From contig QHYJ01000194.1 in NCBI GenBank assembly GCA_003223255.1, positions 1 to 35,654 on the forward strand: 35,654 nt of DNA. The letters run 5' to 3'. Source of the DNA: Acidobacteriota bacterium. GTDB lineage: Bacteria > Acidobacteriota > Terriglobia > Acidiferrales > UBA7541. This document shows, one piece after another, positions 8,849 through 16,184 of this stretch; position 1 is the stretch's first letter; each line of letters starts with the position of its first letter. The position numbers and the translations under genes were made by a program. The notes beneath the pieces were generated by a model. It made no database searches. It was given only the letters and a program-made list of their open reading frames with translations, and was not told the origin of the DNA.

Positions 8849-9123
8849 ATTAATCTCCGTTTATTTTCTCTTTCGTTCCTCAATACACTGAAGAGATCAT
8901 AACGCTTGTGCCGGGCGCAATCTTGGCTTTCCATTTTCCCTCCTGAAGCGTCACTTGGAGCGTCGACCACCAACCGCATAGCCCACGGCAATAACGTTCG
9001 TTCTTGCGATGCTTTTGAGCCCGGGTTTGACGGTTGACTCTGTGCCAACACCGAAGTCGAGAGCAAAAAGAGGAACAAAAGGAATGCGGCGCACCTCGCC
9101 CCGCAATGCCGGAACTTCGACAT
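8845..9123 (-). CDS. Small exported protein of unknown function
   Basis: A 92-aa frame with a classical signal peptide: a basic start (MSKFRHCGAR), a Leu/Phe-rich core, and a likely cleavage site after SVLA-Q. The start is well supported: AGGAG lies 8 nt upstream of the ATG, which comes 1 nt after the stop of the MauE/DoxX-like gene, and its own stop overlaps the GTG of the FmdE gene. The mature part (about 60 aa) has no recognisable domain. Oddly, another frame over 8880-9000 gives a more protein-like C-terminus (GWWSTLQVTLQEGKWKAKI), so the gene may have suffered compensating or single frameshifts. The gene is probably real; its exact C-terminus is uncertain. Confidence 0.55.
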   Translation of the reverse strand: MSKFRHCGARCAAFLLFLFLLSTSVLAQSQPSNPGSKASQERTLLPWAMRLVVDAPSDASGGKMESQDCARHKRYDLFSVLRNERENKRRLM

Positions 9124-9124
9124 C

Positions 9125-9667
9125 TCAATTCTCCTGCATCGATGATGCGGTCTTTTCCGGGGCACACCAGGGGTGCGGTTTGCGTGCCTCGATGAAGGCG
9201 AAGACGGTCATGAGCACCGCAAGCGCGGCGAGCGCGCCGTCTTCGAAAATCTTCTTGAGGCTGATTGGTTCGTAAGTGCCGAAACAACCACAATTGATGT
9301 TCATGTGCAGCAGGTAGGCGCGGGTAACTACAGTAAGAAACGCGAGCATGAGTAGCGTAACCAGCGAAGCCCAGATGCGAAGGCGCCAGCCAATCAACAA
9401 GAGCAATCCAAGCAAAATCTCGGCAAACGGCAGAGTGTGCGCAACGAAACTCACGCCGGCGGCCGAGAGCAACCTGTAAGATTCTACCTGGGCGCCAAAG
9501 GTCGAGAGATTGGTGGTAATGGAAAACTTCAAAGCAAACCAAGGCGAGAGAATCAGGTTGGGGCGAAAGATCTTGGAGTAGCCCGCGTACATAAAGATTC
9601 CGCCGAGCATCAATCGCACGATCAGGATCACGGCGCGACCAAAATTGAATGGGCTAGATTGCAGCAT
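9125..9667 (-). CDS. MauE/DoxX-like redox-associated membrane protein
   Basis: Polytopic inner-membrane protein of about 180 aa with four to five hydrophobic segments. The NxxCGCFG motif (C126, C128) is the mark of MauE/DoxX-type proteins thought to pass reducing equivalents to periplasmic thioredoxin-fold partners. The N-terminal helix carries the GGIFMYAGYSKI pattern seen in DoxX relatives. It lies 15 bp after the DsbA-like gene and 1 bp before the small exported gene, in an operon. The pairing with a periplasmic thioredoxin-fold protein supports a membrane thiol-disulfide relay, by analogy with MauE and MauD. No mauA or mauB structural genes are present, so methylamine use is not implied. 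Confidence 0.82.
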   Translation of the reverse strand: MLQSSPFNFGRAVILIVRLMLGGIFMYAGYSKIFRPNLILSPWFALKFSITTNLSTFGAQVESYRLLSAAGVSFVAHTLPFAEILLGLLLLIGWRLRIWASLVTLLMLAFLTVVTRAYLLHMNINCGCFGTYEPISLKKIFEDGALAALAVLMTVFAFIEARKPHPWCAPEKTASSMQEN

Positions 9668-9682
9668 GTCTCAGTGAAGAAG

Positions 9683-10465
9683 TTATTTTTCCGACAGCAG
9701 CTGCTCCAAGAATTGCCTCATCGTGTCGTAGGTCATCATGCCCGCATAGGGATACGTTTTGCCCTTGCAATGGAAGACCGTGGTTGGGGTTTGGTTGACA
9801 CGGTACATCTGACCGAGCGCGAAATCTTTGTCAATGAGCGCGTCCATCGTACCCCCTTTGACCAGTGCGCGAACCTTCGTCATTTCCGACGCGGAAAGTA
9901 CGGCAGCCACCGTGCCATCCACGTCACCGCTCTGTTCCCACTTCTCCTGATTCTGATAAAGAGCCTGCTCGACAGGTTCAACTTTGCCCAATTGCGCGGC
10001 GGCCCGCGCGTAACGCGCCGCCACACGGGAATAGGCGTGCATGGCCAAAGGAAAATCACGGTGAACTAGATAGACCTTGCCCGTGCTGACGTAGTTGTCC
10101 ATGACTAAGCGGTTGGTTCCGGTGTAAAGGGCTTTGCACGACGGACACTGATAATCACTGAATTCTTCCATGAGCACCGGCGCATTCTTCGACCCGAACG
10201 CTTTGTGCGGGTCCACATCCTGCAGGGTCGCCGCAGATTGCGGCGCGGGTAGAGGAGCGGCTTCCGTAGCAAGCGGTGAGGTCGGCAGCAGCGGCTGCGG
10301 CGGGAGCGAAGTCGCTTCGGGGGAGGCCGTCGGCAGTGGGACCGGACCCGAGGGAGGCGCTATGCGAGGAGGTGGCGGGACCTGATGGAGGGAGGGGAGG
10401 AACAAGGCCCCAATGACAAGCAGAGTCACGCTGACGATGGCAACCAGGACGCGCCTGCGATTCAC
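9683..10465 (-). CDS. DsbA-family thioredoxin-fold protein, periplasmic
   Basis: 260-aa exported thiol oxidoreductase. An N-terminal signal or anchor helix (residues 6-24) is followed by a long Pro/Ala-rich linker (about 28-80) and a thioredoxin-fold domain with the insertion typical of DsbA/Thioredoxin_4. The active site is CPSC (C107, C110), and the cis-proline loop is TPTTV (P227). Both are intact. The linker would let a membrane-tethered domain reach into the periplasm. GGAGG lies 10 nt before the ATG, so the start is firm. First gene of the minus-strand operon with the MauE/DoxX-like, small exported and FmdE genes. Whether it works as oxidase, reductase or isomerase cannot be told from sequence. 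Confidence 0.88.
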   Translation of the reverse strand: MNRRRVLVAIVSVTLLVIGALFLPSLHQVPPPPRIAPPSGPVPLPTASPEATSLPPQPLLPTSPLATEAAPLPAPQSAATLQDVDPHKAFGSKNAPVLMEEFSDYQCPSCKALYTGTNRLVMDNYVSTGKVYLVHRDFPLAMHAYSRVAARYARAAAQLGKVEPVEQALYQNQEKWEQSGDVDGTVAAVLSASEMTKVRALVKGGTMDALIDKDFALGQMYRVNQTPTTVFHCKGKTYPYAGMMTYDTMRQFLEQLLSEK

Positions 10466-10751
10466 TGCAACCTCCAGAACCGCTCATAACCGGACTTGTG
10501 GAAAGGTCCCAGAAGAATTCTACCTCGAAACGAGGCGAAAAAGGCGAGACCGCATTCGAAGATGCACCAATGCACTGAGGAGAGACGCTTCCCTGAGGTC
10601 CGGGCCTCCAGGGGATTGGTTGCCAAACAAGAAGCGGCTGTTGCCCGCGATGCCTAAAAGCAATCGGTGCAGGTCTAAGGAGACCAGCGTATTCAGGGCA
10701 GGAACCTGCTAAGCATCAGAAAACACAAGCTTTAGCATTGTTATAAGAAAA

Positions 10752-10772
10752 CTTGACAACATCACACTCAAC
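10752..10772. promoter_or_regulatory. HAIR-like HspR operator at the dnaK promoter
   Basis: The sequence CTTGACA-n7-ACTCAAC matches the HAIR consensus CTTGAGT-n7-ACTCAAG at 11 of 14 half-site positions with the exact 7-bp spacer. It covers the -35 box and most of the spacer of the dnaK promoter, an ideal place for repression. The gene for its expected ligand, HspR, is the third gene of the same locus. The consensus is from actinobacterial work; binding here is an inference. Confidence 0.72.
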
Positions 10773-10781
10773 CTGTATACT
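10753..10781 (+). promoter_or_regulatory. Sigma70-type promoter of dnaK
   Basis: A perfect -35 TTGACA (10753-10758) and -10 TATACT (10776-10781) have the optimal 17-bp spacing. Transcription would start near 10788, about 105 nt before the dnaK ATG. A housekeeping promoter this strong fits control by repressor release rather than by an alternative heat-shock sigma factor. Confidence 0.8.
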
Positions 10782-10892
10782 CTGCTTCGTGCTGGGCTTA
10801 AAACGCTCGGACGCAGCTAAATTTGGCCCCGAAGGAGTGGGCTACAAGAGGGCCATGGGCAACGGCAAACAGTTTGAGGAGGCAGAGCAGTT

Positions 10893-12833
10893 ATGAGCAA
10901 GATTATTGGAATTGACCTTGGGACGACGAACTCGGTTGTCGCCGTGATGCAGGGCGGCGAACCGGTGGTCATCCCCAACCAGGAAGGCGCCCGGACGACA
11001 CCGTCGGTTGTGGCCATCACTAAGACGGGAGAGCGGCTCGTTGGGCAAGTAGCCAAGCGACAGGCGGTGACGAACCCCGAGAACACCGTGTATTCGATCA
11101 AGCGCTTCATGGGCCGGCGCTATGACGAAGTCGGCGAAGAGATGCGCCGCGTGCCCTATAAAGTTGTGAAAGGTCCGCATGATGACGCGCGTGTCGAAAT
11201 CTCCGGTAAGCTTTACAGCCCGCCGGAAATTTCCGCCATGATTCTGACGAAGCTGAAAACGGCTGCGGAAGACTTCCTTGGCGAAAAGGTCAGCAAGGCC
11301 GTGATTACCGTGCCGGCGTACTTCAACGACGCGCAGCGCCAAGCCACCAAGCAAGCCGGCGAAATCGCGGGCATGGAAGTGGTGCGCATTATTAACGAGC
11401 CGACAGCGGCCGCGCTGGCGTATGGGTTGGACAAAAAGAGCGATGAAACCATCGCGGTGTACGACCTGGGTGGCGGCACGTTCGACATTTCCGTGCTGGA
11501 AGTGGGCAGCGGCGTGGTCGAGGTGAAGTCCACCAACGGCGATACGCACCTGGGCGGCGATGACATTGATCAGCGCATCGTGGACTGGCTGATTGATGAA
11601 TTCAAGAAAGAGAACAGCATTGACCTGAGCAAGGACCGCATGGCGCTGCAAAGGCTGAAGGAAGCCGCGGAGAAGGCCAAGATCGAGCTGTCGCAGATGA
11701 TGGAGACGGAAATCAATCTGCCGTTCATCACCGCCGGCGCAAGCGGGCCCCTGCACATGCAACTGAAGCTGACGCGGACGCGGCTCGAGCAGATGATGAA
11801 CGATCTGCTTGACCGTTCGATGAAGCCGGTGAAGCTTGCGCTGGAAGACGCGAAGCTCTCGCCGAACGACATTCAGGAAGTGGTGCTGGTCGGCGGCTCG
11901 ACGCGTATTCCCAAAGTGCAGACGCTGGTGCGCACCTTCTTTAACGGGAAAGACCCGCACAAGGGCGTGAACCCGGATGAAGTGGTGGCCGTGGGCGCGG
12001 CGATTCAGGGCGCCGTGTTGGCCGGCGAAGTGAAAGACATCCTGTTGCTGGACGTGACGCCGCTTTCCCTGGGCGTGGAGACGCTCGGCGGCGTGATGAC
12101 CGTGCAGATTCCGCGCAACACCACGATTCCGACACGCAAGGTAGAAACATATTCGACGGCGTCGGACAACCAGCCGGGCGTGGAGATCCACGTTCTGCAA
12201 GGCGAGCGCAAATTCGCGGCGGACAACCGCTCGCTCGGCAAATTCAAGCTCGACGGCATTCCGCCCGCGCCGCGCGGCGTGCCGCAGATCGAAGTTACGT
12301 TCGATATCGACGCCAACGGCATCTTGAACGTGAGCGCGAAGGACAAAGCCACCAACAAGGAGCAGAAGATCACCATTACTGCGTCGAGCGGCTTGACCAA
12401 GGAAGAAGCCGAGAAGATGCGTGTGGAAGCGGAATCGCATTCGGAAGAAGACCGTCGCCGGTTCGAGGAAGTCGAATCGCGCAACCGGTTAGACGGAATG
12501 GTCTTCCACGCCGAGAAAACGATTCGCGAAAACCGGGACAAACTGCCGGAAGCCGACGTCAAGAAAGCGGAAGAGGTCATGGAAGACGCCAAGAAGGCCA
12601 TGTCCGAAGGCGGGATAGCGCGGCTCCGCTCGGCCACGGAAAACGTGGAGCGCGCGTTGCACAAGATCGCCGAGGAGCTTTACAAAACGTCGCAAGCTGC
12701 CGGTGCGGCAAGCGCAGGCGCTGGCGGCAGCACCTCTTCGAGCTCGAGCAGCGGCGGGCAGGAGCAGAAGAAGCCTGGCGATGTCATCGACGCCGAGTAC
12801 GTGGACGTGGACGACAGCAAGAAGCCGAATTAA
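10893..12833 (+). CDS. dnaK: Molecular chaperone DnaK (Hsp70)
   Basis: ATP-driven cytosolic chaperone of 646 aa. The N-terminal ATPase domain shows [33 protein letters not shown] and GGSTRIP. The linker [13 protein letters not shown] leads into the substrate-binding domain and helical lid. The C-terminus has a Ser/Gly-rich stretch before the acidic end [13 protein letters not shown]. The start ATG is preceded by GAGGAGG with 10-nt spacing. Regulation is unusually clear: a strong sigma70-type promoter is overlapped by a HAIR-like operator. It is followed by dnaJ after about 196 bp and then hspR, resembling the actinobacterial dnaK-grpE-dnaJ-hspR order but without grpE. Very long antisense frames across this gene are codon-bias shadows. 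Confidence 0.98.
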   Translation: MSKIIGIDLGTTNSVVAVMQGGEPVVIPNQEGARTTPSVVAITKTGERLVGQVAKRQAVTNPENTVYSIKRFMGRRYDEVGEEMRRVPYKVVKGPHDDARVEISGKLYSPPEISAMILTKLKTAAEDFLGEKVSKAVITVPAYFNDAQRQATKQAGEIAGMEVVRIINEPTAAALAYGLDKKSDETIAVYDLGGGTFDISVLEVGSGVVEVKSTNGDTHLGGDDIDQRIVDWLIDEFKKENSIDLSKDRMALQRLKEAAEKAKIELSQMMETEINLPFITAGASGPLHMQLKLTRTRLEQMMNDLLDRSMKPVKLALEDAKLSPNDIQEVVLVGGSTRIPKVQTLVRTFFNGKDPHKGVNPDEVVAVGAAIQGAVLAGEVKDILLLDVTPLSLGVETLGGVMTVQIPRNTTIPTRKVETYSTASDNQPGVEIHVLQGERKFAADNRSLGKFKLDGIPPAPRGVPQIEVTFDIDANGILNVSAKDKATNKEQKITITASSGLTKEEAEKMRVEAESHSEEDRRRFEEVESRNRLDGMVFHAEKTIRENRDKLPEADVKKAEEVMEDAKKAMSEGGIARLRSATENVERALHKIAEELYKTSQAAGAASAGAGGSTSSSSSSGGQEQKKPGDVIDAEYVDVDDSKKPN

Positions 12834-12844
12834 GGCAGTGGCCG

Positions 12845-12861
12845 GTTTTCCGTCGTCAGTT
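12845..12861 (+). repeat. 17-nt element downstream of dnaK (copy 1)
   Basis: GTTTTCCGTCGTCAGTT, matching 16 of 17 bases of a copy at 14616-14632. In both cases it begins 12 nt after the TAA of a heat-shock gene (dnaK, hspR) and the stop is followed by GG. It could be a dispersed intergenic repeat of the genome or a shared 3' element. Confidence 0.5.
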
Positions 12862-13029
12862 GCAGGTGGGAAGAGAATCGAATGATTTACGTCCGGTTCT
12901 CTTCCGCGCCAAGAAACGCGTGGGGGCCAGCGGCACTTCCAAGGGTAACCGGGAGAACAGTGGCGCCTGTCTAGGGATGTGTCTCAAGTGCGCTCAAAAT
13001 GACGACGGAAGACTGAATACTTGCAGAAT

Positions 13030-14187
13030 ATGGCGACGACGACCAAACAAGATTATTACGAAGTGCTGGGAGTGCCGCGGCGAGCCAGCCTGAAGGACAT
13101 TCGCAGCGCATTTCGCAAGCTGGCCCGCAAATACCATCCGGACCTGAATCCCGGGGACAAAGCCGCGGAAGAAAAATTCAAACAAATCCAAGAAGCCTAC
13201 GACGTGCTCTCCGACGCGAAAAAGCGGCAGATGTACGACCAGTACGGCTTCTACAGCGATAACTTGCCGCCGGGCGGCTATCCGGGGGGAGGGCCAAGCA
13301 CGGGTGAGCCGAATGTAAATTTTGATTTTGGCGGATTTGATTTCGGCGGGGGAACGGGCGCAGCCGGCGGCGGAAGTTTCCGCGACCTTTTCAGCCAATT
13401 CTTTGGCGGCCGGAGCAGCGTCGCTGCGGAACCGGAACACGAGCCAGGCGGCGACCTGGAATACCAGATCGAGATTGATTTCTGGGACGCTGTGCGCGGC
13501 GCCGTGAAAAAACTGTCGATCACGCGGATGGATGCTTGCGAGACATGTCATGGAACGGGAGCGATTGGCTCACCACAAGGTTGTCCGACGTGCCATGGCA
13601 CGGGATCCATCCAGCAGGCCGCCGGAAAAATGCGCTTCAACGTGCCGTGCAATCGCTGCGGTGGCACCGGCAAACTGCGCACCGCCTGCCGTACTTGCGG
13701 GGGCGAGGGGCGCGTGCGGCGTTCGGAAATGATTGAGGTGCGCATTCCCGCGGGCGTGGCCAATGGCGGACGCGTGCGCGTTCCGGGCAAAGGAAATGCC
13801 GGAACGATGGGCGCTCAGCCGGGCGATTTGTATTTGCGCGTGATGGTAAGAGCGCATCCGTTTTTCGAGCGCCGCGGCAATGATCTGTACACCAAAGTGC
13901 CCGTGACGGTCGCGGAAGCCACGCTAGGCGCGAAGATCGAAGTGCCGACCATGGATGGCCGGGCCTTGGTGCGAATTCCTCCGGGGACGAACAGTGGCAG
14001 GACGCTTCGGCTAAGAGAGAAGGGCGTGCCGAGCGCGAGGAACGGGGCACGGGGCGATCAGTATGTGGAGATTCAAGTGGTCGTGCCGCAGCCGACCGAT
14101 GAGCGCGTGCGAACTTTGATGAAAGACCTGGAGAAAGTGGCGCCCGGTGACCCGCGGAAAGATTTGTTCAGCAAGGCGGGAGTGTGA
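13030..14187 (+). CDS. dnaJ: Type I Hsp40 co-chaperone DnaJ
   Basis: 385-aa Hsp40 that stimulates DnaK ATPase and delivers substrates. The J-domain at the N-terminus ([13 protein letters not shown]) contains the HPD of KYHPDLNPG and is followed by a Gly/Phe-rich region. A zinc-binding region has all four CxxCxGxG-type repeats ([32 protein letters not shown]), then the C-terminal substrate-binding domains. The full set of zinc motifs separates it from CbpA-type proteins. I use the ATG at 13030, since TTG at 13021 adds only three residues. No strong ribosome-binding site is seen for either. The 196-bp gap after dnaK contains no credible promoter or grpE. hspR follows 42 bp later. Confidence 0.95.
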   Translation: MATTTKQDYYEVLGVPRRASLKDIRSAFRKLARKYHPDLNPGDKAAEEKFKQIQEAYDVLSDAKKRQMYDQYGFYSDNLPPGGYPGGGPSTGEPNVNFDFGGFDFGGGTGAAGGGSFRDLFSQFFGGRSSVAAEPEHEPGGDLEYQIEIDFWDAVRGAVKKLSITRMDACETCHGTGAIGSPQGCPTCHGTGSIQQAAGKMRFNVPCNRCGGTGKLRTACRTCGGEGRVRRSEMIEVRIPAGVANGGRVRVPGKGNAGTMGAQPGDLYLRVMVRAHPFFERRGNDLYTKVPVTVAEATLGAKIEVPTMDGRALVRIPPGTNSGRTLRLREKGVPSARNGARGDQYVEIQVVVPQPTDERVRTLMKDLEKVAPGDPRKDLFSKAGV

Positions 14188-14201
14188 GAAGAGAGGGATA
14201 G

Positions 14202-14215
14202 GGGATTAGGGATTA
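14202..14215 (+). repeat. Heptamer tandem repeat GGGATTA, two copies
   Basis: Two perfect copies of GGGATTA in tandem, with a degenerate copy (GGGATA) just upstream, between dnaJ and hspR. The last bases of the second copy run into AGGAG, which serves as the hspR ribosome-binding site. Confidence 0.5.
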
Positions 14216-14229
14216 GGAGCTAGCTGAGA

Positions 14230-14604
14230 ATGCCGAGAGGCGCGAAAAAACGAGCCAAGGCCGGCTACATGATCAGCTCTGTCGCGGAGCTCTACAAGCT
14301 GCATCCCCAGACGCTGCGTCTGTACGAGCGCGTTGGCCTGTTGAAGCCGTCGCGTTCCCAGGGAAACACCCGGCTGTACACCGATGCGGACCTGGAACGG
14401 CTGGAAGTGATTCTGACACTGGCCCGCGACATGGGCGTGAACCTGGCCGGCATCGAAATTATTTTGAACATGCGCGAAAAAATGATCGAAATGGAAAAGC
14501 AAATGGGCGAGTTTGCGCAAGTGGTGCAGCAGGAGTTGTCGCGGGTGGCAGCGGCATACGCGCAGGAGAGGCCTTCTCGGAATGCCATCGTAAGGATAAA
14601 GTAA
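14230..14604 (+). CDS. hspR: Heat-shock repressor HspR (MerR family)
   Basis: 124-aa MerR-family regulator. After a basic N-terminal extension, the winged helix-turn-helix contains HPQTLRLYERVGLLKPSR and the NTRLY segment. DMGVNLAGIEIIL follows and then an amphipathic dimerisation helix. The combination HPQTLR plus GxNLAGI is typical of HspR rather than of metal-sensing MerR proteins; there are no effector-binding cysteines. HspR represses chaperone genes through HAIR operators, in actinobacteria with DnaK as co-repressor. A HAIR-like site overlaps the dnaK promoter here, so autoregulatory feedback is likely. The ATG has AGGAG (14215-14219) 10 nt upstream. It is the third gene of the dnaK-dnaJ-hspR series. 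Confidence 0.88.
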   Translation: MPRGAKKRAKAGYMISSVAELYKLHPQTLRLYERVGLLKPSRSQGNTRLYTDADLERLEVILTLARDMGVNLAGIEIILNMREKMIEMEKQMGEFAQVVQQELSRVAAAYAQERPSRNAIVRIK

Positions 14605-14615
14605 GGACTGAGATC

Positions 14616-14632
14616 GTTTTCCGTTGTCAGTT
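14616..14632 (+). repeat. 17-nt element downstream of hspR (copy 2)
   Basis: GTTTTCCGTTGTCAGTT, differing at one position from the copy after dnaK (12845-12861) and placed at the same distance from the stop codon. Confidence 0.5.
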
Positions 14633-14641
14633 ATCGGTTTC

Positions 14642-14669
14642 CCGTAAACAAGAAAAACCTCGTTTACGG
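14642..14669. terminator. Inverted repeat, possible terminator of the heat-shock operon
   Basis: A perfect 8-bp inverted repeat, CCGTAAAC-n12-GTTTACGG, 38 bp after the hspR stop. The downstream sequence is T-rich but has no uninterrupted T run, so termination is possible and not assured. An operator for the next gene is the alternative. Confidence 0.35.
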
Positions 14670-14827
14670 TTGTTCTGGTTTAGAGCGAAAGTCCTTCCAC
14701 AGTTTTCCCAGAGCAGACAACTTGCCGTAGACCGATTACGACCGTATGCTGGCGTCAGAATGAATTAAGGGAACAGCCTCCTTGGTCGGGTCGGAGCAAA
14801 CGCAAAGCCGCCCCTATCGACAAGAAG

Positions 14828-14856
14828 AGAGATTCCTGGCTTCGCGCGGAATGACA
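14828..14856. repeat. Degenerate dispersed intergenic repeat
   Basis: This stretch resembles the family of intergenic elements ending in a ...CGGAATGACA-type motif that occur in many bacterial genomes. It lies just before the ATPase gene at 14873. Only one copy is seen in the window, so the call rests on recollection of the motif. Confidence 0.3.
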
Positions 14857-14872
14857 GGTCTGGGACAGGCAC

Positions 14873-15661
14873 ATGGCGCTGGAAAATTGCACACTCTGCA
14901 GAGGTACGGGATGGAAGCTGGTGCCGCGGCCCGATGGCGCCGTGGGCAAAGTGGCCGTGCGGTGCGACTGCGGCATCGAAGAGCGCTCGACGCGCGTAGT
15001 GGAACGCGCCCGCATTCCCAAGCGCTACGAACACTGCGATTTTGAGAGTTACAGCACCGACGTCGGATCTACGCAACCGCAAAGACATTCCTTGCAGCAG
15101 GCAAAATTGTCGGCGCAGGCCTTCGTCCGCGATTACCCGGGCTCATCGGAGAAGGGTCTGCTCTTCATGGGGGCTTCTGGCGTTGGGAAGACCCACTTGG
15201 CGGTGGCGGCGCTCAAAGAGCTTATTCAGCGCGGGCATGCGGGATTGTTTTGCGATTACCGAGAGCTGCTGAAGGAAATTCAGGCAAGCTACAATCCCGC
15301 GAGCGAGTCCACAGAAATGCGAATCCTGGAGCCGATTCGAAGTGTGGAGATCCTGGTGCTCGACGACCTCGGGGCCAGCAAGCCGTCGGATTGGGTGCGC
15401 GACATCGTTGGCATTGTCCTGAACGCGCGCTACAACGAAAGCCGCACAACGATTGTCACCAGCAGCTATCTGGACAACCCGGCATCGGAGGGTGAAGCTA
15501 CCCGGCTTCCCACGGGGAAACTCATGCCGCCGACGCGCGAAGATACGCTGGAACAGCGGATTGGAAGCCGCATGCGCTCCCGGTTGTACGAGATGTGCCG
15601 CACCGTCGAGATTTTCGCCCCGGATTTTCGCCGCGAGAAGACGCAGGCCGGACGAGCATAA
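14873..15661 (+). CDS. DnaC/IstB-like AAA+ ATPase
   Basis: 262-aa AAA+ protein of the DnaC/DnaI/IstB group, which load replicative helicases or assist transposases. The N-terminus has a zinc-knuckle-like arrangement CxxC (C6, C9) and CxC (C31, C33); the first pair reads CTLCRGTG, like a DnaJ zinc repeat. The ATPase core contains Walker A GASGVGKT (100-107), Walker B ILVLDDLG (160-167), a sensor-type TSS segment, and a C-terminal arginine-rich RIGSRMRSRLYE block that would hold the Arg finger. No transposase lies beside it, so a helicase-loader role is more likely than an IstB role. The start is chosen at the ATG directly before the first Cys pair; the ribosome-binding site is poor. Confidence 0.82.
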   Translation: MALENCTLCRGTGWKLVPRPDGAVGKVAVRCDCGIEERSTRVVERARIPKRYEHCDFESYSTDVGSTQPQRHSLQQAKLSAQAFVRDYPGSSEKGLLFMGASGVGKTHLAVAALKELIQRGHAGLFCDYRELLKEIQASYNPASESTEMRILEPIRSVEILVLDDLGASKPSDWVRDIVGIVLNARYNESRTTIVTSSYLDNPASEGEATRLPTGKLMPPTREDTLEQRIGSRMRSRLYEMCRTVEIFAPDFRREKTQAGRA

Positions 15662-15700
15662 CGCGCCTGTCTAAAGAGAAGTCCTTTTCTTCATCCGCCA

Positions 15701-15969
15701 TGAGAATGCCGGGCCAACCTATTTCCGCTCTATTGAGCGGGGGCGACCGGCGGTCGATCGGTCGCTCCAACGAAGTGGTGAAACTCGTTTTGCGTGCCCC
15801 GCGGCGCTTTGCGGAACTCCTCCAATGTCTTTGGAGCGACGATCCGATGATAACCATGCGGGCGGCGGACGCCGCAGAAAAGGTCTCCGCCGTTAAGCCG
15901 GAGCTGCTAAAACCATACAAAGCGGAATTGCTTGGTCTGCTCACGGAAACGGGATACTACGAAGCGTAG
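15701..15969 (+). CDS. Short HEAT-like protein, probably C-terminally truncated
   Basis: From the ATG at 15701 an 89-aa protein begins ISALLSGGDRRSIGRSNEVV and continues with helix-pair sequence (MRAADAAEKV, ELLKPYKAELL), which resembles the first HEAT-type repeats of a longer scaffold protein. The frame ends soon afterwards at a TAG inside a strong hairpin, and no other frame carries on the repeats. I infer that it is a shortened or decayed member of this group. It could bind partner proteins but has no enzymatic motif. It follows the DnaC/IstB-like gene by 39 bp in the same direction. Confidence 0.55.
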
Positions 15970-15975
15970 TCCCGT
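15949..15975 (+). terminator. Hairpin overlapping the end of the HEAT-like gene
   Basis: An interrupted inverted repeat: ACGGGA/TCCCGT (6 bp) outside and CTACG/CGTAG (5 bp) inside, with a 2-nt bulge and a 3-nt loop. The TAG stop lies in its right arm. Only TTTC follows, so it is a weak intrinsic terminator at best, but the stem is strong and placed just before the S1 promoter. Confidence 0.4.
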
Positions 15976-15982
15976 AGTTTCA

Positions 15983-16012
15983 TTGACATAGGAGCGCGGC
16001 GGCGAGTATCCT
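15983..16012 (+). promoter_or_regulatory. Sigma70-type promoter of the S1 gene
   Basis: A perfect -35 TTGACA (15983-15988) and a -10 TATCCT (16007-16012) are spaced by 18 bp, 170 bp before the chosen S1 start. The leader of about 165 nt is long enough for the S1 autoregulation known in enterobacteria. No specific structure was identified. Confidence 0.6.
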
Positions 16013-16184
16013 TTTTAAGTTGCAGCGTACTCCGTGACGTTCGCAGCATTTCCTGTTTGGCCGTGTCCCGGTCAATCACCTTGCACTAGACCCTAGTAGG
16101 GATTCCGCAAGGAATTTATGCGACAAAATGTGGGGCCGCCGAGCGGCTGCCACTTGGGAAGTAATCTTCTGGAGGCCAACAACC

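Larger units (their letters stand above)
10466..10892. other. Intergenic regulatory region, dsbA-like operon / dnaK
   Basis: A divergent 427-bp spacer. I find no credible gene. It holds small hairpin-forming repeats (CCTCG-AAA-CGAGG at 10523-10535; GGTCT-AAGG-AGACC around 10675), the dnaK promoter and operator, and a dnaK leader of about 105 nt. That leader contains a possible long-loop stem (TGGCCC 10824-10829 with GGGCCA 10850-10855). Confidence 0.5.

Noticed and set aside
10466-10892. CIRCE element (HrcA site) upstream of dnaK
   Set aside because: No TTAGCACTC-n9-GAGTGCTAA-like repeat. The inverted repeat present fits HAIR instead.
10842-12440. 532-codon open frame antisense to dnaK
   Set aside because: It is a codon-bias shadow. 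dnaK is unquestionable, and the antisense product is His/Arg/Leu-rich without domain structure.
12834-13029. A small grpE-like gene between dnaK and dnaJ
   Set aside because: The 196-bp gap is too short, and no frame has GrpE features.
14873-15661. IstB of an IS21-type insertion sequence
   Set aside because: No istA-like transposase or terminal repeats are near. The N-terminal Cys site fits a DnaC/DnaI-like loader better.
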